Positions 26,373-35,545 are shown, counted from the first letter of the stretch. The stretch is 64,000 nt of DNA from Rhodobacteraceae bacterium SB2 (GCA_001642945.1 LGRT01000037.1:239718-303717), one strand, 5' to 3'. Made by a program: numbers and translations. The notes: a model not told the origin generated them from the letters alone.

Positions 26373-27116
26373 ATGCCCGCACATTCCATGCAACTTTACT
26401 CGTTTCGAAATTTTGACTTGGCGGATACGCTGCAAACTCTAGCTGATCTAGGATTGCGCGAGGTCGAGGGGTTTGGGGCATTATACGAAAATCCAAGCAA
26501 AACCAAAGCGCTGTTGGACACATATGGTCTGTCAATGACCACCGGCCATTTTGATATAGATCTGGTTGAGAATGAACCAGAAAATGCCTTAAATATTGCG
26601 CGTGAATTTGGCATGGAAGCCGTGATCATCGCCTTCTTAAAGCCCGAACGGCGACCAACAGATCGCGCAGGCTGGGCTGAGTTTGGCGCGCATCTTGAAA
26701 CGATCGGGGCGCCTATTCGTGCGGCGGGATTGCAGTTTGGCTGGCATAATCATGATTTCGAATTTATTCCTTTAGAGGATGGAACATATCCCATCGAAGC
26801 TATGTTAGAGGCCGCGCCCTCGCTGGTTCTGGAACTTGATCTGGCTTGGGTGGCGGTTGCAGGGGAATCGCCCTTAGAATGGATAGAGCGTTACAAAAAT
26901 CGTATCATATCTGCCCATATAAAAGATCACGCCCCAGAGGGTGAAAATCGTGATGAAGGCGGTTGGGCTGATGTCGGGCATGGGGTGATGAATTGGGATG
27001 AAATCAGCACATGTTTACGCGCATCGGGCATTGGCCGTTATGTTCTGGAACATGACAATCCAAAAGATGGTGTGCGCTTTGCAACAAGATCCTACGAAAA
27101 ACTGATAACCTTTTAA
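26373..27116 (+). CDS. Sugar phosphate isomerase/epimerase-family TIM-barrel protein
   Basis: From ATG 26373 the protein has 247 residues (an ATG at 26388 is possible; upstream extension would overlap the ATPase gene). It is a short AP-endonuclease-2-type TIM barrel with the metal-site strands GWHNHDFEF, LVLELDLAWV, IISAHIKDHAP and YVLEHDNPKD. It belongs to the ABC operon and precedes a second Gfo/Idh/MocA gene, so the locus has two such protein pairs. It may be an isomerase, or a lyase working on a keto-sugar made by the oxidoreductase. Confidence 0.8.
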   Translation: MPAHSMQLYSFRNFDLADTLQTLADLGLREVEGFGALYENPSKTKALLDTYGLSMTTGHFDIDLVENEPENALNIAREFGMEAVIIAFLKPERRPTDRAGWAEFGAHLETIGAPIRAAGLQFGWHNHDFEFIPLEDGTYPIEAMLEAAPSLVLELDLAWVAVAGESPLEWIERYKNRIISAHIKDHAPEGENRDEGGWADVGHGVMNWDEISTCLRASGIGRYVLEHDNPKDGVRFATRSYEKLITF

Positions 27117-27149
27117 ACTAAAGGCCGCTGCAAGAAAGGCGCTAAAACT

Positions 27150-28295
27150 ATGAAGAAAATGGGCATTGGCCTTATTGGATGTGGTAATATCTCAACGGCT
27201 TATCTGCAGTTGGCAACACAGTTTTCATCCCTAAAAATGCGCGCTGTTGCAGACCTTGATATGGCCATAGCCAAAACTCAGGCAGAGAAATTTAACCTGC
27301 GCGCGCTAAGCGTACCAGATCTACTCGCAAGCAGCGATATCGATATAGTCGTGAACCTGACCATACCAGCGGCGCATTTTGAGGTCACGAAACAAATCCT
27401 ACAGGCGGGAAAACATGCCTTTTCGGAAAAACCGTTTGTGCTCAGCTTAGAAGAAGGTGAGGCGTTGCGCAAATTGGCCGATGAAACGGGCTTGCGCATC
27501 GGTTCGGCACCCGACACGTTTTTGGGCGGGGCCCATCAATTGGCGCGATCTTTGATTGATCAAGGAGCGATAGGAGAGGTTTTAAGCGGCACCTGCCATG
27601 TCATGTCACGAGGGATGGAAGCATGGCATCCGAACCCTGATTTTTTCTTTCAACCTGGTGGTGGGCCCGTACTGGATTTAGGCCCTTATTACATAACGAA
27701 TTTGGTGCAATTGATCGGACCGGTCAAGGCTGTAAGCGCGATGGCATCAACCGGCCTGAAAACCCGCACCATTGGCACGGGCCCACGCACGGGAGAGAGC
27801 GTACCCGTAGATACCCCCACCACACTTCATGCCTTACTCGAATTTCAATCCGGCGCGATTATAACGCTGGGTGCAAGCTGGGATGTTTCCGCACACCGGC
27901 ATGAAAATATGGAGCTTTATGGCAGTGAAGGCTCGCTCTACGTACCTGATCCCAATTTCTTCGGGGGCAGCGTACTACACGCCGATGCAAGCGGGGGCAC
28001 CGCGCAGCCCAAGCAAGATGATCATCCTTTCGGTATCACCAATACCACCGATGGACAGGGCGAAAAGCGGGCAAATTACCGCTGCGCCGGGCTTGCTGAT
28101 ATGGCGAAGGCAATTCTTGAAAACCGGCCGCATCGCTGCTCTTTGGATTTGGCAGCGCATGTCGTGGACGTGATGACGGGTATTCTGGAGTCTGGCGAGA
28201 AAAAGCAGTGGATTGAGCTGTCAACCAGTTGTACGAGGCCCGCTGCACTAGGTAAAACAGAAGCGTTAAAACTGCTTAATCAAACAGCGGGGTAA
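27150..28295 (+). CDS. Gfo/Idh/MocA-family oxidoreductase
   Basis: A 381-residue protein with MGIGLIGCGNISTAYLQ (about 4-20) as the dinucleotide motif, FSEKPFVLS holding the catalytic-site EKP Lys, and GGGPVLDLGPYYITNLVQLIG in the second domain, where D and Y line the active site. The similarity to the oxidoreductase at 18644-19762 is only family-level, so the two probably perform different steps. It lies 33 bases after the TIM-barrel gene and 7 bases before the GH43 gene. Confidence 0.85.
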   Translation: MKKMGIGLIGCGNISTAYLQLATQFSSLKMRAVADLDMAIAKTQAEKFNLRALSVPDLLASSDIDIVVNLTIPAAHFEVTKQILQAGKHAFSEKPFVLSLEEGEALRKLADETGLRIGSAPDTFLGGAHQLARSLIDQGAIGEVLSGTCHVMSRGMEAWHPNPDFFFQPGGGPVLDLGPYYITNLVQLIGPVKAVSAMASTGLKTRTIGTGPRTGESVPVDTPTTLHALLEFQSGAIITLGASWDVSAHRHENMELYGSEGSLYVPDPNFFGGSVLHADASGGTAQPKQDDHPFGITNTTDGQGEKRANYRCAGLADMAKAILENRPHRCSLDLAAHVVDVMTGILESGEKKQWIELSTSCTRPAALGKTEALKLLNQTAG

Positions 28296-28302
28296 TAAGA
28301 GG

Positions 28303-29916
28303 GTGATCGATAATCCGGTCTTACCAGGTTTTCACCCGGATCCGTCTTTTCTTCGGGTCGGTTCCGATTACTATCTAGCGACCTCGACCTTTGAATGGTA
28401 CCCTGGGGTGCGCATTTATCATTCAACCAACCTTAGCGCGTGGCGCTTGGTGGCAACCCCTTTGAACAGACCCGCGCTTTTAGACATGCGTGGAAACCCA
28501 GATTCAGGCGGTGTTTGGGCCCCGTGCCTCTCTTATGCAGACGGTTTATTTTGGTTGGTTTACACAGATGTGAAACGCTTGGACGGCGCCTTTAAGGACA
28601 CCCATAATTATATCACAACCTGCCCGCGCATCGATGGCGAATGGTCTGATCCAATCTACCTAAACTCGTCTGGATTTGATCCCTCGCTTTTTCACGATGA
28701 CGATGGGCGCAAATGGCTCTTGAATATGGTTTGGAATCATGGCGCGCATGATACAGGCTCTAACCCGACCCATCACCGCTTTGATGGCATAGCTCTACAG
28801 GAATGGGCCCCCGATAAAGGGTTGTTCGGACCCATTAAAAACATCTGGTCCGGAAGCCAAAGAGGGCTGACAGAAGCACCCCATATTTTCAAAAGAAATG
28901 GCCATTATTACCTCACCACTGCAGAGGGGGGAACCGGCTATGGGCACGCAGTGAGCATGGCGCGCGCGCGCAATCTACAGGGGCCCTATGAGGCCCATCC
29001 AGAACAACATCTGATGACGCATAGCGACACGCCTGACCACGCGTTTCAACGCATCGGGCACGGTCAGTATGTTGAGACCCAAGACGGCGAGGCCTATCAC
29101 TCATTTTTGATGGGGCGGCCAATACCCGGTCCAGATGGGGTTGGACGCTTTTGTCCCTTGGGCCGTGAAACAGGATTAGAGCGCTGCGTTTGGAAAGCCG
29201 ATAACTGGCTTTATCTTGAAGGCTCTGGACAAACCGTTCGGGCAAACCTGCCCAATCCTGACAAAGGCCAGCACAGCATTCAAAAAGCCAAAACCAAGAC
29301 AATAGATTATCAGTTTAATTGCCTTCATTCTGATTTCCAATGGCTTAGAACGCCATTCCCCAAAAGATTATTTCGGTTAGAAAATAATAGCTTAATTTTA
29401 ATAGGGCGGGAAAGCATCGGCAGTTGCTTTGAACAAGCATTGGTTGCGCGCCGCCAGCAACATCTCATCTATTCCGCTGAATGCCAGCTGCAATTTGCAC
29501 CGCAAACCTATCAGCAAGCCGCCGGTTTGATCACCTATTATAACGGCCATAAATTTCATGCGTTGCTGCTTTCGCATGATCCTGAAATTGGCCGGATATT
29601 GACCCTATTTTCCTGCCCAGGTCGTTATCCGAATACGGATATGGATTATCCACTGGCCGCGCCCGTGCCAATCGCTGAGGGCGCTGTAGAGTTGCGTCTT
29701 CAGACCGATCATGCTGAGCAACAGTTTTTCTGGAAACAGGCCAAGGATTGGCATCCAATTGGCCCGGTTTTAGATGCGGCCTGCTTGTCGGATGAGTCAG
29801 GAAAAGGCGAAGGCAAATCTTTTACGGGCAACTTCGTTGGTATGATTGCCTTTGATACGTCAGGTTTGGCCGCCGAAGCACAATTTTCCCGCTTCAGCTA
29901 TACTGGCGCCGAATAA
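28303..29916 (+). CDS. Glycoside hydrolase family 43 (beta-xylosidase/arabinosidase type)
   Basis: The start is GTG at 28303. The 537-residue protein has no signal peptide, so it acts on imported oligosaccharide in the cytoplasm. The five-bladed propeller begins NPVLPGFHPDPS with base D13; GFDPSLF holds D126, and LTEAPHIF holds the likely acid E191. A C-terminal beta-sandwich follows (about 320-537), as in GH43 beta-xylosidases of the XynB type. It is the last gene of the ABC operon. Most relatives cleave xylo-oligosaccharides; specificity for arabinose or another sugar cannot be excluded. Confidence 0.87.
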   Translation: MIDNPVLPGFHPDPSFLRVGSDYYLATSTFEWYPGVRIYHSTNLSAWRLVATPLNRPALLDMRGNPDSGGVWAPCLSYADGLFWLVYTDVKRLDGAFKDTHNYITTCPRIDGEWSDPIYLNSSGFDPSLFHDDDGRKWLLNMVWNHGAHDTGSNPTHHRFDGIALQEWAPDKGLFGPIKNIWSGSQRGLTEAPHIFKRNGHYYLTTAEGGTGYGHAVSMARARNLQGPYEAHPEQHLMTHSDTPDHAFQRIGHGQYVETQDGEAYHSFLMGRPIPGPDGVGRFCPLGRETGLERCVWKADNWLYLEGSGQTVRANLPNPDKGQHSIQKAKTKTIDYQFNCLHSDFQWLRTPFPKRLFRLENNSLILIGRESIGSCFEQALVARRQQHLIYSAECQLQFAPQTYQQAAGLITYYNGHKFHALLLSHDPEIGRILTLFSCPGRYPNTDMDYPLAAPVPIAEGAVELRLQTDHAEQQFFWKQAKDWHPIGPVLDAACLSDESGKGEGKSFTGNFVGMIAFDTSGLAAEAQFSRFSYTGAE

Positions 29917-30029
29917 GCTTTGAACAATCGCGGCAACTGTCTTGGGTGAAAACGCGATTTTAATACCATTTCTCCGCACCTATAATTAAAACCCCCGCGC
30001 TAAATCTGCATCGCAGGTCCCACCAAGGC

Positions 30030-30594
30030 TTAACGTAACACCGCCTCAGTACCCTTGTATAAATGATAGATACATCCTTGTTCTGCGGGAAGCTTTAATA
30101 AATCAGCCTGATCAAGGCCCAGATAAAGGCCGCGCAAGACCTTAGAGGTCACAGCATGCGTAACGATAATAGCCGGATCTTCAAGTTCTTGTAAAAAGGA
30201 CATGACCCGCGTTGAGATCATCTGAAAGGTTTCACCGCCTGGACTCTTAAAAAACCATTCAGATCCTTGCACTGGCGCTTTGATTTTTTGACTTATGGCA
30301 TCGCGCGTGGCCCCTTCCCACGCGCCAAAATTGATTTCAAGCAAACGCGGATCTTTTACGTGAGTTTTGATAAAGGGGGCTGCAAGATTTGCCGTTGTTA
30401 AAGTTCTTCCCAAAGGGCTGACGAACACAATATGCGGCAAGCTTTTAACAGATCGCAATACTTCGCCTTGGGCCAAGGCCTGCTGCCGCCCCTTATCTGT
30501 CAGAGGCGAGTCTTTTTGCCCCTGAAGACGCCCCTGCTGGTTCCAGAGCGTTTCACCATGTCTTAGACATATAAAGCTCGGGATAAGGGTACAT
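30030..30594 (-). pseudogene. Histidine phosphatase (phosphoglycerate-mutase-like), frameshifted near its start
   Basis: The catalytic frame reads LRHGETLWNQQGRLQG, then DSPLT, VSPLGRTLTTA, LEINFGAWEG and VTHAVTSKVLRGL, which is a complete histidine-phosphatase domain with the RHG motif. That frame has no usable start codon before its upstream stop. The only suitable ATG (30594) begins MYPYPELYM in another frame and stops after a few codons. YPELY directly before a LRHGET motif is the usual N-terminus, so a one-base indel near 30565-30570 separates start from catalytic part. It is either a recent pseudogene or a sequence error. Confidence 0.7.
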
Positions 30595-30706
30595 GCTCGA
30601 AACCTAACTTAATAAAATCATACAGACAGATGTATATGCTGCGGATCACAGTTTTGAAAGGCGCAGAAACGCTTCCTAAAAACCGTTTCAACAAACACAC
30701 CTAACG

Positions 30707-31078
30707 TTAAAATCCGCTGGATTTATTCCCAAAAAATACTTTCGTAACCTCTTGAATAATGTCCCATGTGACGCGGTGTCCATCGGACATAAAAAGGCTG
30801 TCACCCGCGCCCAACACGTGGCTTTTGCCCGTTGATTGATCTGTCAGATGGCAACGCCCAGATAAAAAGGTCATCAATTCATCACCCTGCTCTGTGCATT
30901 CAAAGGCACCGGTGCTGCAGCGCCAGATGCCCGAGCGGGTTGTATAGCCCGCCCCCCCCGTATCAATACGGCCCGATGCGGCGGGCGCCCCGGACAGAAT
31001 TTTATAATTGCTTTCGGGGTTATCAAAAGGCCAAGGCTGCAAAACCCCAATCTCGCTACCTGGCGTATAAATCTGCAT
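30707..31078 (-). CDS. Cupin-domain protein (DUF861-like)
   Basis: A 123-residue single-domain beta-barrel. Residues IWRCSTGAFECTEQGDELMTFLSG form the first cupin motif region, and LGAGDSLFMSDGHRVTWDI the second. The pattern resembles the small DUF861 (ureidoglycine aminohydrolase-like) cupins, which are often of unknown function or bind small molecules. No metabolic neighbours support a specific role. Confidence 0.75.
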   Translation of the reverse strand: MQIYTPGSEIGVLQPWPFDNPESNYKILSGAPAASGRIDTGGAGYTTRSGIWRCSTGAFECTEQGDELMTFLSGRCHLTDQSTGKSHVLGAGDSLFMSDGHRVTWDIIQEVTKVFFGNKSSGF

Positions 31079-31449
31079 GCCTTAGTTCCTAAAAATTGCC
31101 AATAAGCACAACAACTTTAGCACATCCTATACGTAATGTAAGCTGACTTGGGGAAGCGCCCGCGCAGCAACTTCTTTGCCAACCTCGATCAAAAATTCTG
31201 TAAATTTACAAGAGCCCAGCCTGGAAAATAGAAATTGCAAATGGAAAACGGCTGCTTCACCGAACGGCGGATGATCACAGGCCGGTAAAAAAACAGCCCC
31301 GCAATACGCCCTGCAAGCCGCGGTATAGCGTCAAATTGATGGGTCTGTCTGCTTTGGGTGTTTTACAAGCTGATGGTAACGTTTTTTGTCTAGTTCAATA
31401 TGATAGCGATGTTTATACTGACGGAATTCAAATTTGATCAGGGGCGAAT
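31079..31449. other. Gap with a possible LysR-like relic on the minus strand
   Basis: In these 371 bases no full gene was found. On the minus strand a frame ending at TAG 31127-31129 and open for about 65 codons reads, in part, FHLQFLFSRLGSCKFTEFLI, which faintly resembles the last part of LysR effector domains. It lacks a start codon. The rest shows nothing recognisable. Confidence 0.25.
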
Positions 31450-31923
31450 ATGAGCAATCTTCTTTTAGCAACCGCGGTTGGAATTGGGGGAACCGTGTTC
31501 ATGGATCTATGGTCGGTTCTGTTAAATCGCGTCTTTGCGATTGCGCCCCCCAATTGGGGATTGGTTGGCAGATGGGTATTCCATTTAAAACATGGCGTGG
31601 TTTTTCATTCAGATATTCAAATCGCGCAAGAAACGGCTGGTGAAACCCGCATCGGCTGGGCCTTCCATTATGGCGTGGGTATAATCTACGGCGTTCTTTT
31701 CATCGCGTTAATAGGAGCAGACTGGCTAAGGGAGCCAAGCTTCCTGCCTGTTTGGGTATTTTCTATTGCGACAATCGCTGCAGGATGGTTTTTATTGCAT
31801 CCCGGCTTGGGACTTGGCATCGCCTTATCAAAAACCCCAAACCCGCACTTTGGGCGCGCTATGGGATTGCTTGGCCATACCGTTTTTGGGCTCGGAATGT
31901 GGTGCACAGCGCTTTTGTTATAG
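31450..31923 (+). CDS. DUF2938-family membrane protein
   Basis: A 157-residue protein with four hydrophobic stretches (about 3-24, 66-86, 95-118, 135-157), beginning MSNLLLATAVGIGGTVFMDLW. Conserved features of DUF2938 are visible: GWAFHYGVGIIYG, LHPGLGLGIALSKTP and GLLGHTVFGLGMW, with polar and His residues inside helices. Function is unknown. GGGGCG lies just before the ATG. It stands alone between two large gaps. Confidence 0.75.
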   Translation: MSNLLLATAVGIGGTVFMDLWSVLLNRVFAIAPPNWGLVGRWVFHLKHGVVFHSDIQIAQETAGETRIGWAFHYGVGIIYGVLFIALIGADWLREPSFLPVWVFSIATIAAGWFLLHPGLGLGIALSKTPNPHFGRAMGLLGHTVFGLGMWCTALLL

Positions 31924-32308
31924 CGCGGTCAAGAAGGCAGATCTGATAGAAGTGAACCTGTTCCAATTGCTAAGATATTGGCGCGTACGATCTTAAAAGT
32001 GCAGTTTAACAGCAGCTTAAACGGGGCAGCGTGCGATCCTAAAACAAACTGCCTGCGAGCTTTTGAAAAACGCTTCTGCAGCCATCTTAAACATCTTTAA
32101 GCCTTTAAGATGGATCTCTTCACGCATCACGCTAGCTTAGAAAATAGAGAGCGTTCTGACATGGTGCGATGACTAGTTCAAAAATAAAACATCTTTGCGT
32201 AATCGCCCAAAAGGCACGGGGCCCAATAATTCAAAGCAAAGATCGGGGTGAGACGCCCGGCTATGCGGTCAAGCGATAAGCCGCTTACCCTTGCAGATGG
32301 AGCAAAAC
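31924..32308. other. Gap with a 10-bp inverted repeat
   Basis: These 385 bases carry no convincing gene. A perfect inverted repeat (CCATCTTAAA 32082-32091 and TTTAAGATGG 32104-32113, 12-base loop) lies in the middle. Inside the loop a second CATCTTTAA could also pair with the right arm, so two alternative hairpins exist. It could terminate the DUF2938 transcript or bind a regulator. Confidence 0.35.
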
Positions 32309-33217
32309 ATGAAATTTGAGGGTGTTTATACCCCGCTTGTTACCCCTTTCCACAAGGATTTCACTTTAAACAAACAGGCCATGCAAACCAGCATCGACCT
32401 TTTGATCGACGCAGGCATTGATGGGTTAATTGTGGCGGGTACGGAAGGTGAATATTATGCAATGTCGATGAAAGAGCGCGTCTATTTGATGCGAGTGGCA
32501 AAAGAAATGATTGCAGGGCGCGTGCCCATGATCATCGGGACCAGCGCCATACGCACCGAAGAGTGCATCGAATATGCCCGTCAAGCCAAGTTGCACGCAG
32601 CAGATGCAGTTCTGGTCACGGCGCCGCCGGTGGCTCTTCCAACGGGCCCTGAAATCGCGGCGCATGTATTGGCCATTGAGCGCGCAACCAAGCTACCCCT
32701 TATATTGCACAATGACCCGCAGCGATTATCGGTTAATTTGGATGAAAGCTGTCTTGCTCAAATTGTTGCATCCAATCCTCCATCTGCGTTGATCGATAAC
32801 AGCGGCAATCCGGAGCATTTGCATATGCTCGCGCGCGCGCATCCTCAAATCGACCTGTCCTGCGGAAGCAATTCTCACGCGCTTGAATTTTTTGCTTGGG
32901 GCGCGCGCAGCTGGGTTTGCGCGGGTTCCAATTTTGCACCAGAGGCCCATATCGCGCTTTATCGGGCCTGCGTGATCGAAGGCGATTTTGTCAAAGGTCG
33001 GGCGATCATGTCAGCCATGCTGCCTTTGATGCAGGCTTTTGAAACGCAAGGAAGGTTTGTGCAATCTGTCAAACATGGCCTGAGCACGCGCGGTATCGAT
33101 GCCGGCCCCCCGCGCAAGCCGCTTCATCCCTTAGAACAAGAAGAAAAAGACCCTATAGAGGCGATGATACACAAAATGAACAAATCAATTTCACAAATCA
33201 CAAGTCAAGCTGTGTGA
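32309..33217 (+). CDS. DapA/NAL-superfamily protein lacking the Schiff-base lysine
   Basis: From ATG 32309 (GGAG 6 bases before it; TTG and ATG starts just upstream are less well placed) the protein has 302 residues and is a TIM barrel of the dihydrodipicolinate synthase superfamily. It starts FEGVYTPLVTPF and has GLIVAGTEGE. Key residues differ: the GIK motif carrying the Schiff-base Lys is ALIDNSGN, with Ile162 at the Lys position; the catalytic Tyr is His134 (ILHNDP); the second Thr of GTTGE is Glu46. Normal aldolase/synthase chemistry through a Lys imine is therefore unlikely. It may use a different mechanism or be a binding protein. Confidence 0.72.
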   Translation: MKFEGVYTPLVTPFHKDFTLNKQAMQTSIDLLIDAGIDGLIVAGTEGEYYAMSMKERVYLMRVAKEMIAGRVPMIIGTSAIRTEECIEYARQAKLHAADAVLVTAPPVALPTGPEIAAHVLAIERATKLPLILHNDPQRLSVNLDESCLAQIVASNPPSALIDNSGNPEHLHMLARAHPQIDLSCGSNSHALEFFAWGARSWVCAGSNFAPEAHIALYRACVIEGDFVKGRAIMSAMLPLMQAFETQGRFVQSVKHGLSTRGIDAGPPRKPLHPLEQEEKDPIEAMIHKMNKSISQITSQAV

Positions 33218-33230
33218 CCTGCGTGATTGG

Positions 33231-33264
33231 CATCTTCATCAATGACATCTCATTGATGAAGATG
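33231..33264. repeat. Perfect 15-bp inverted repeat
   Basis: CATCTTCATCAATGA (33231-33245) and TCATTGATGAAGATG (33250-33264) pair without mismatch around a CATC loop, 14 bases after the DapA-like stop. There is no T-run, so it is not a classical intrinsic terminator. It may stabilise the mRNA 3' end or act on the facing minus-strand gene. Confidence 0.75.
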
Positions 33265-33435
33265 TTCATACGCCGAAGACTCTGCGCTAGTCGGTGCCGA
33301 TCAGAACCCCAGCCAAAAGGAAAAAAGCCAGCCTTTTTAGGCCACGCGGTGCTTCAACCGCATGGGAATATAAAAGGGCCTTCGACCGGTTTTTGAGCCT
33401 GCGCTTGTTGCCAAGCATTTGATGCCCTCAGGCCA

Positions 33436-34659
33436 CTAGAAAAACGCTTGCAAGCCGGTTTGGGCGCGACCTAGGATCAACGCATGCACATCATGCGTTC
33501 CCTCATAGGTGTTCACCGTTTCCAGATTATTCATGTGACGCATCACGTGATATTCGTCCGAAATACCATTGCCGCCATGCATATCACGCGCAAGGCGTGC
33601 AATATCCAGCGCTTTACCGCAATTGTTACGTTTGATCAGGCTGATCATCTCAGGCGCGGCTTCGGCCTGATCCAACAAACGCCCCACTCGCAGTGAAGCT
33701 TGCAATCCTAAAGCGATTTCCGTTTGCATATCGGCCAGCTTTTTCTGAAACAATTGCGTCTGCGCAATCGGCCGGTCAAATTGTTTGCGATCTAGACCAT
33801 ATTGACGGGCGGCATGCCAACAGAACTCGGCCGCGCCCATAACGCCCCAGCTGATGCCATAACGCGCTCTGTTTAAGCAGCCAAAAGGCCCTTTCAACCC
33901 TGAAACATTGGGCAGCAACGCATCTTCTGAGACTTCGACATTATCCAACACAATCTCGCCGGTAACTGAGGCCCGCAACGACAGCTTGCCATCGATTTTA
34001 GGGGCAGTCAGACCCGCCATCCCTTTTTCCAAAATGAACCCTCTGATGGCACCATCATGCGCATCTGATTTGGCCCAAACCACGAAGACATCCGCGATCG
34101 GTGCATTCGAAATCCACATTTTAGATCCTGTCAGGCGATATCCATCCGCAGTTTTAATTGCCCGCGTTTTCATGCCCGCCGGATCCGATCCCGCATCTGC
34201 TTCGGTCAGTCCAAAGCAGCCAATAAGGCGCCCTTCTGCCAAACCAGGCAGGTATTTATTGCGCTGCTCTTCCGAACCATAGGCGTAAATCGGATACATC
34301 ACGAGGCTTGACTGCACCGACATCATCGAACGGTAGCCACTGTCAACGCGCTCTACCTCGCGGGCCACAACCCCATAAGCCACATAGCCTGCGCCCAACC
34401 CGCCATATTCTTCAGGTACCGTCACGCCCAGCAAGCCCAGCGCCCCCATTTCCCGAAAAATCTCTGGCTCAATAGTCGCATTCCGGTAGGCGTTCAGAAT
34501 TCGAGGCTGCAATTCATTTTGCGCAAAGCCGCGCACAGATTCTTGCAACATGCGTTCTTCCTCAGTCAACTGATCTGAAAAATTGAATGGATCTTGCCAA
34601 TCGAAGCTGCTTAGATTTGGCCGGTCTTTCGCGCTGATCACGTCAGTTGCATCTTTCAT
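33436..34659 (-). CDS. gcdH: Glutaryl-CoA dehydrogenase (acyl-CoA dehydrogenase family)
   Basis: A 407-residue flavoenzyme that converts glutaryl-CoA to crotonyl-CoA in lysine and tryptophan degradation. It has [18 protein letters not shown] for FAD and substrate binding, [18 protein letters not shown], and a C-terminal [17 protein letters not shown] with the catalytic Glu. The [24 protein letters not shown] type of sequence is the pattern that separates GcdH from other acyl-CoA dehydrogenases. It is transcribed alone. A 26-bp tandem duplication lies in its upstream region. Confidence 0.87.
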   Translation of the reverse strand: MKDATDVISAKDRPNLSSFDWQDPFNFSDQLTEEERMLQESVRGFAQNELQPRILNAYRNATIEPEIFREMGALGLLGVTVPEEYGGLGAGYVAYGVVAREVERVDSGYRSMMSVQSSLVMYPIYAYGSEEQRNKYLPGLAEGRLIGCFGLTEADAGSDPAGMKTRAIKTADGYRLTGSKMWISNAPIADVFVVWAKSDAHDGAIRGFILEKGMAGLTAPKIDGKLSLRASVTGEIVLDNVEVSEDALLPNVSGLKGPFGCLNRARYGISWGVMGAAEFCWHAARQYGLDRKQFDRPIAQTQLFQKKLADMQTEIALGLQASLRVGRLLDQAEAAPEMISLIKRNNCGKALDIARLARDMHGGNGISDEYHVMRHMNNLETVNTYEGTHDVHALILGRAQTGLQAFF

Positions 34660-34783
34660 ATCGATATCCCCAGGGCTGTTTTACGAATTAGCGCCATTAT
34701 GACCTGAATATCAGAAAAGTTACAGCGCGATCGCGAATTTATTTTTTTCATTAAATCCGCTATCATTCAGGCGAGACCGCAGC

Positions 34784-34835
34784 TTTTACATGCGGTTCAA
34801 ACCCTCTGTTTTTACATGCGGTTCAAACCCTCTGT
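34784..34835. repeat. Tandem duplication of a 26-bp unit
   Basis: Two exact copies (34784-34809 and 34810-34835), each starting TTTTACATGCGGTTCAAACC, lie directly after phoB and upstream of gcdH. Exact identity indicates a recent slip duplication. No further copies were seen. Confidence 0.9.
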
Positions 34836-34861
34836 CGCCCCCGGTCAAAATTGAAACAGTT

Positions 34862-35545
34862 TCACCCCAAGGCGTAGCCGGCACCGCGCACTGTGCGTAG
34901 AAGATCTGTACCGCCATTCTGGCATAAGGCTTTGCGAAGACGTCCTATGTGAACATCTACCGTGCGGGTTTCGACATCGGTTTCACGCGACCAAACCCGA
35001 TCAAGCAGCTGATCCCGGCTCCAAACGCGGCGCGGCTTTTCCATAAAAACGCTGAGCAATCTAAATTCAGTCGGGCCAAGTTTCAGCGGCTGGTTGTCAC
35101 GAAACACTTCAAAGGTTTCAGCGTCCAAAACAATATCCTCAAATCGCAATTTTTGCCCCATCGCGGCGGCTCGCGTTCGGCGCAACTGGCCGCGCACCCG
35201 CGCCAATAATTCAATCACCGAATAAGGTTTGATCATGTAATCATCTGCGCCGGTTTCCAAACCACGTACCTTATCAACTTCTTCTGAGCGCGCAGAGAGC
35301 ATAATGATTGGGATTTCCCGCGTTTCCCGATCCAGTTTCAAACGGCGGCATACTTCGATACCAGAGACCAATGGCATCATCCAATCCAATAAAATTATGT
35401 CGGGTGACGCTTCATCCACGACCAGAAGCGCTTCTTCACCATTCTCGGCGATCAACACCTCATAACCTTCGGCTTCTAGATTATAGCACAATATCTCGCG
35501 CTGTGACGGCTCATCTTCCACAATCAAGATCGCTGGTTTTACCAT
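34862..35545 (-). CDS. phoB: Phosphate regulon response regulator PhoB
   Basis: A 227-residue OmpR-family regulator. The receiver starts ILIVEDEPSQRE with phospho-acceptor D54 (ILLDWMMP) and ends around K of IKPYSVIELLAR. The DNA-binding domain shows LGPTEFRLLSVFMEKPRRVWSRDQLLD and VDVHIGRLRKAL, a pattern close to PhoB. It is the last gene of the phoR-pst-phoU-phoB cluster and, when phosphorylated by PhoR, should bind the Pho box upstream of pstS. Confidence 0.92.
   Translation of the reverse strand: MVKPAILIVEDEPSQREILCYNLEAEGYEVLIAENGEEALLVVDEASPDIILLDWMMPLVSGIEVCRRLKLDRETREIPIIMLSARSEEVDKVRGLETGADDYMIKPYSVIELLARVRGQLRRTRAAAMGQKLRFEDIVLDAETFEVFRDNQPLKLGPTEFRLLSVFMEKPRRVWSRDQLLDRVWSRETDVETRTVDVHIGRLRKALCQNGGTDLLRTVRGAGYALG

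Noticed and set aside
34784..34835. Tandem repeats as a CRISPR array
   Set aside because: Two adjacent copies without spacers and no cas genes.
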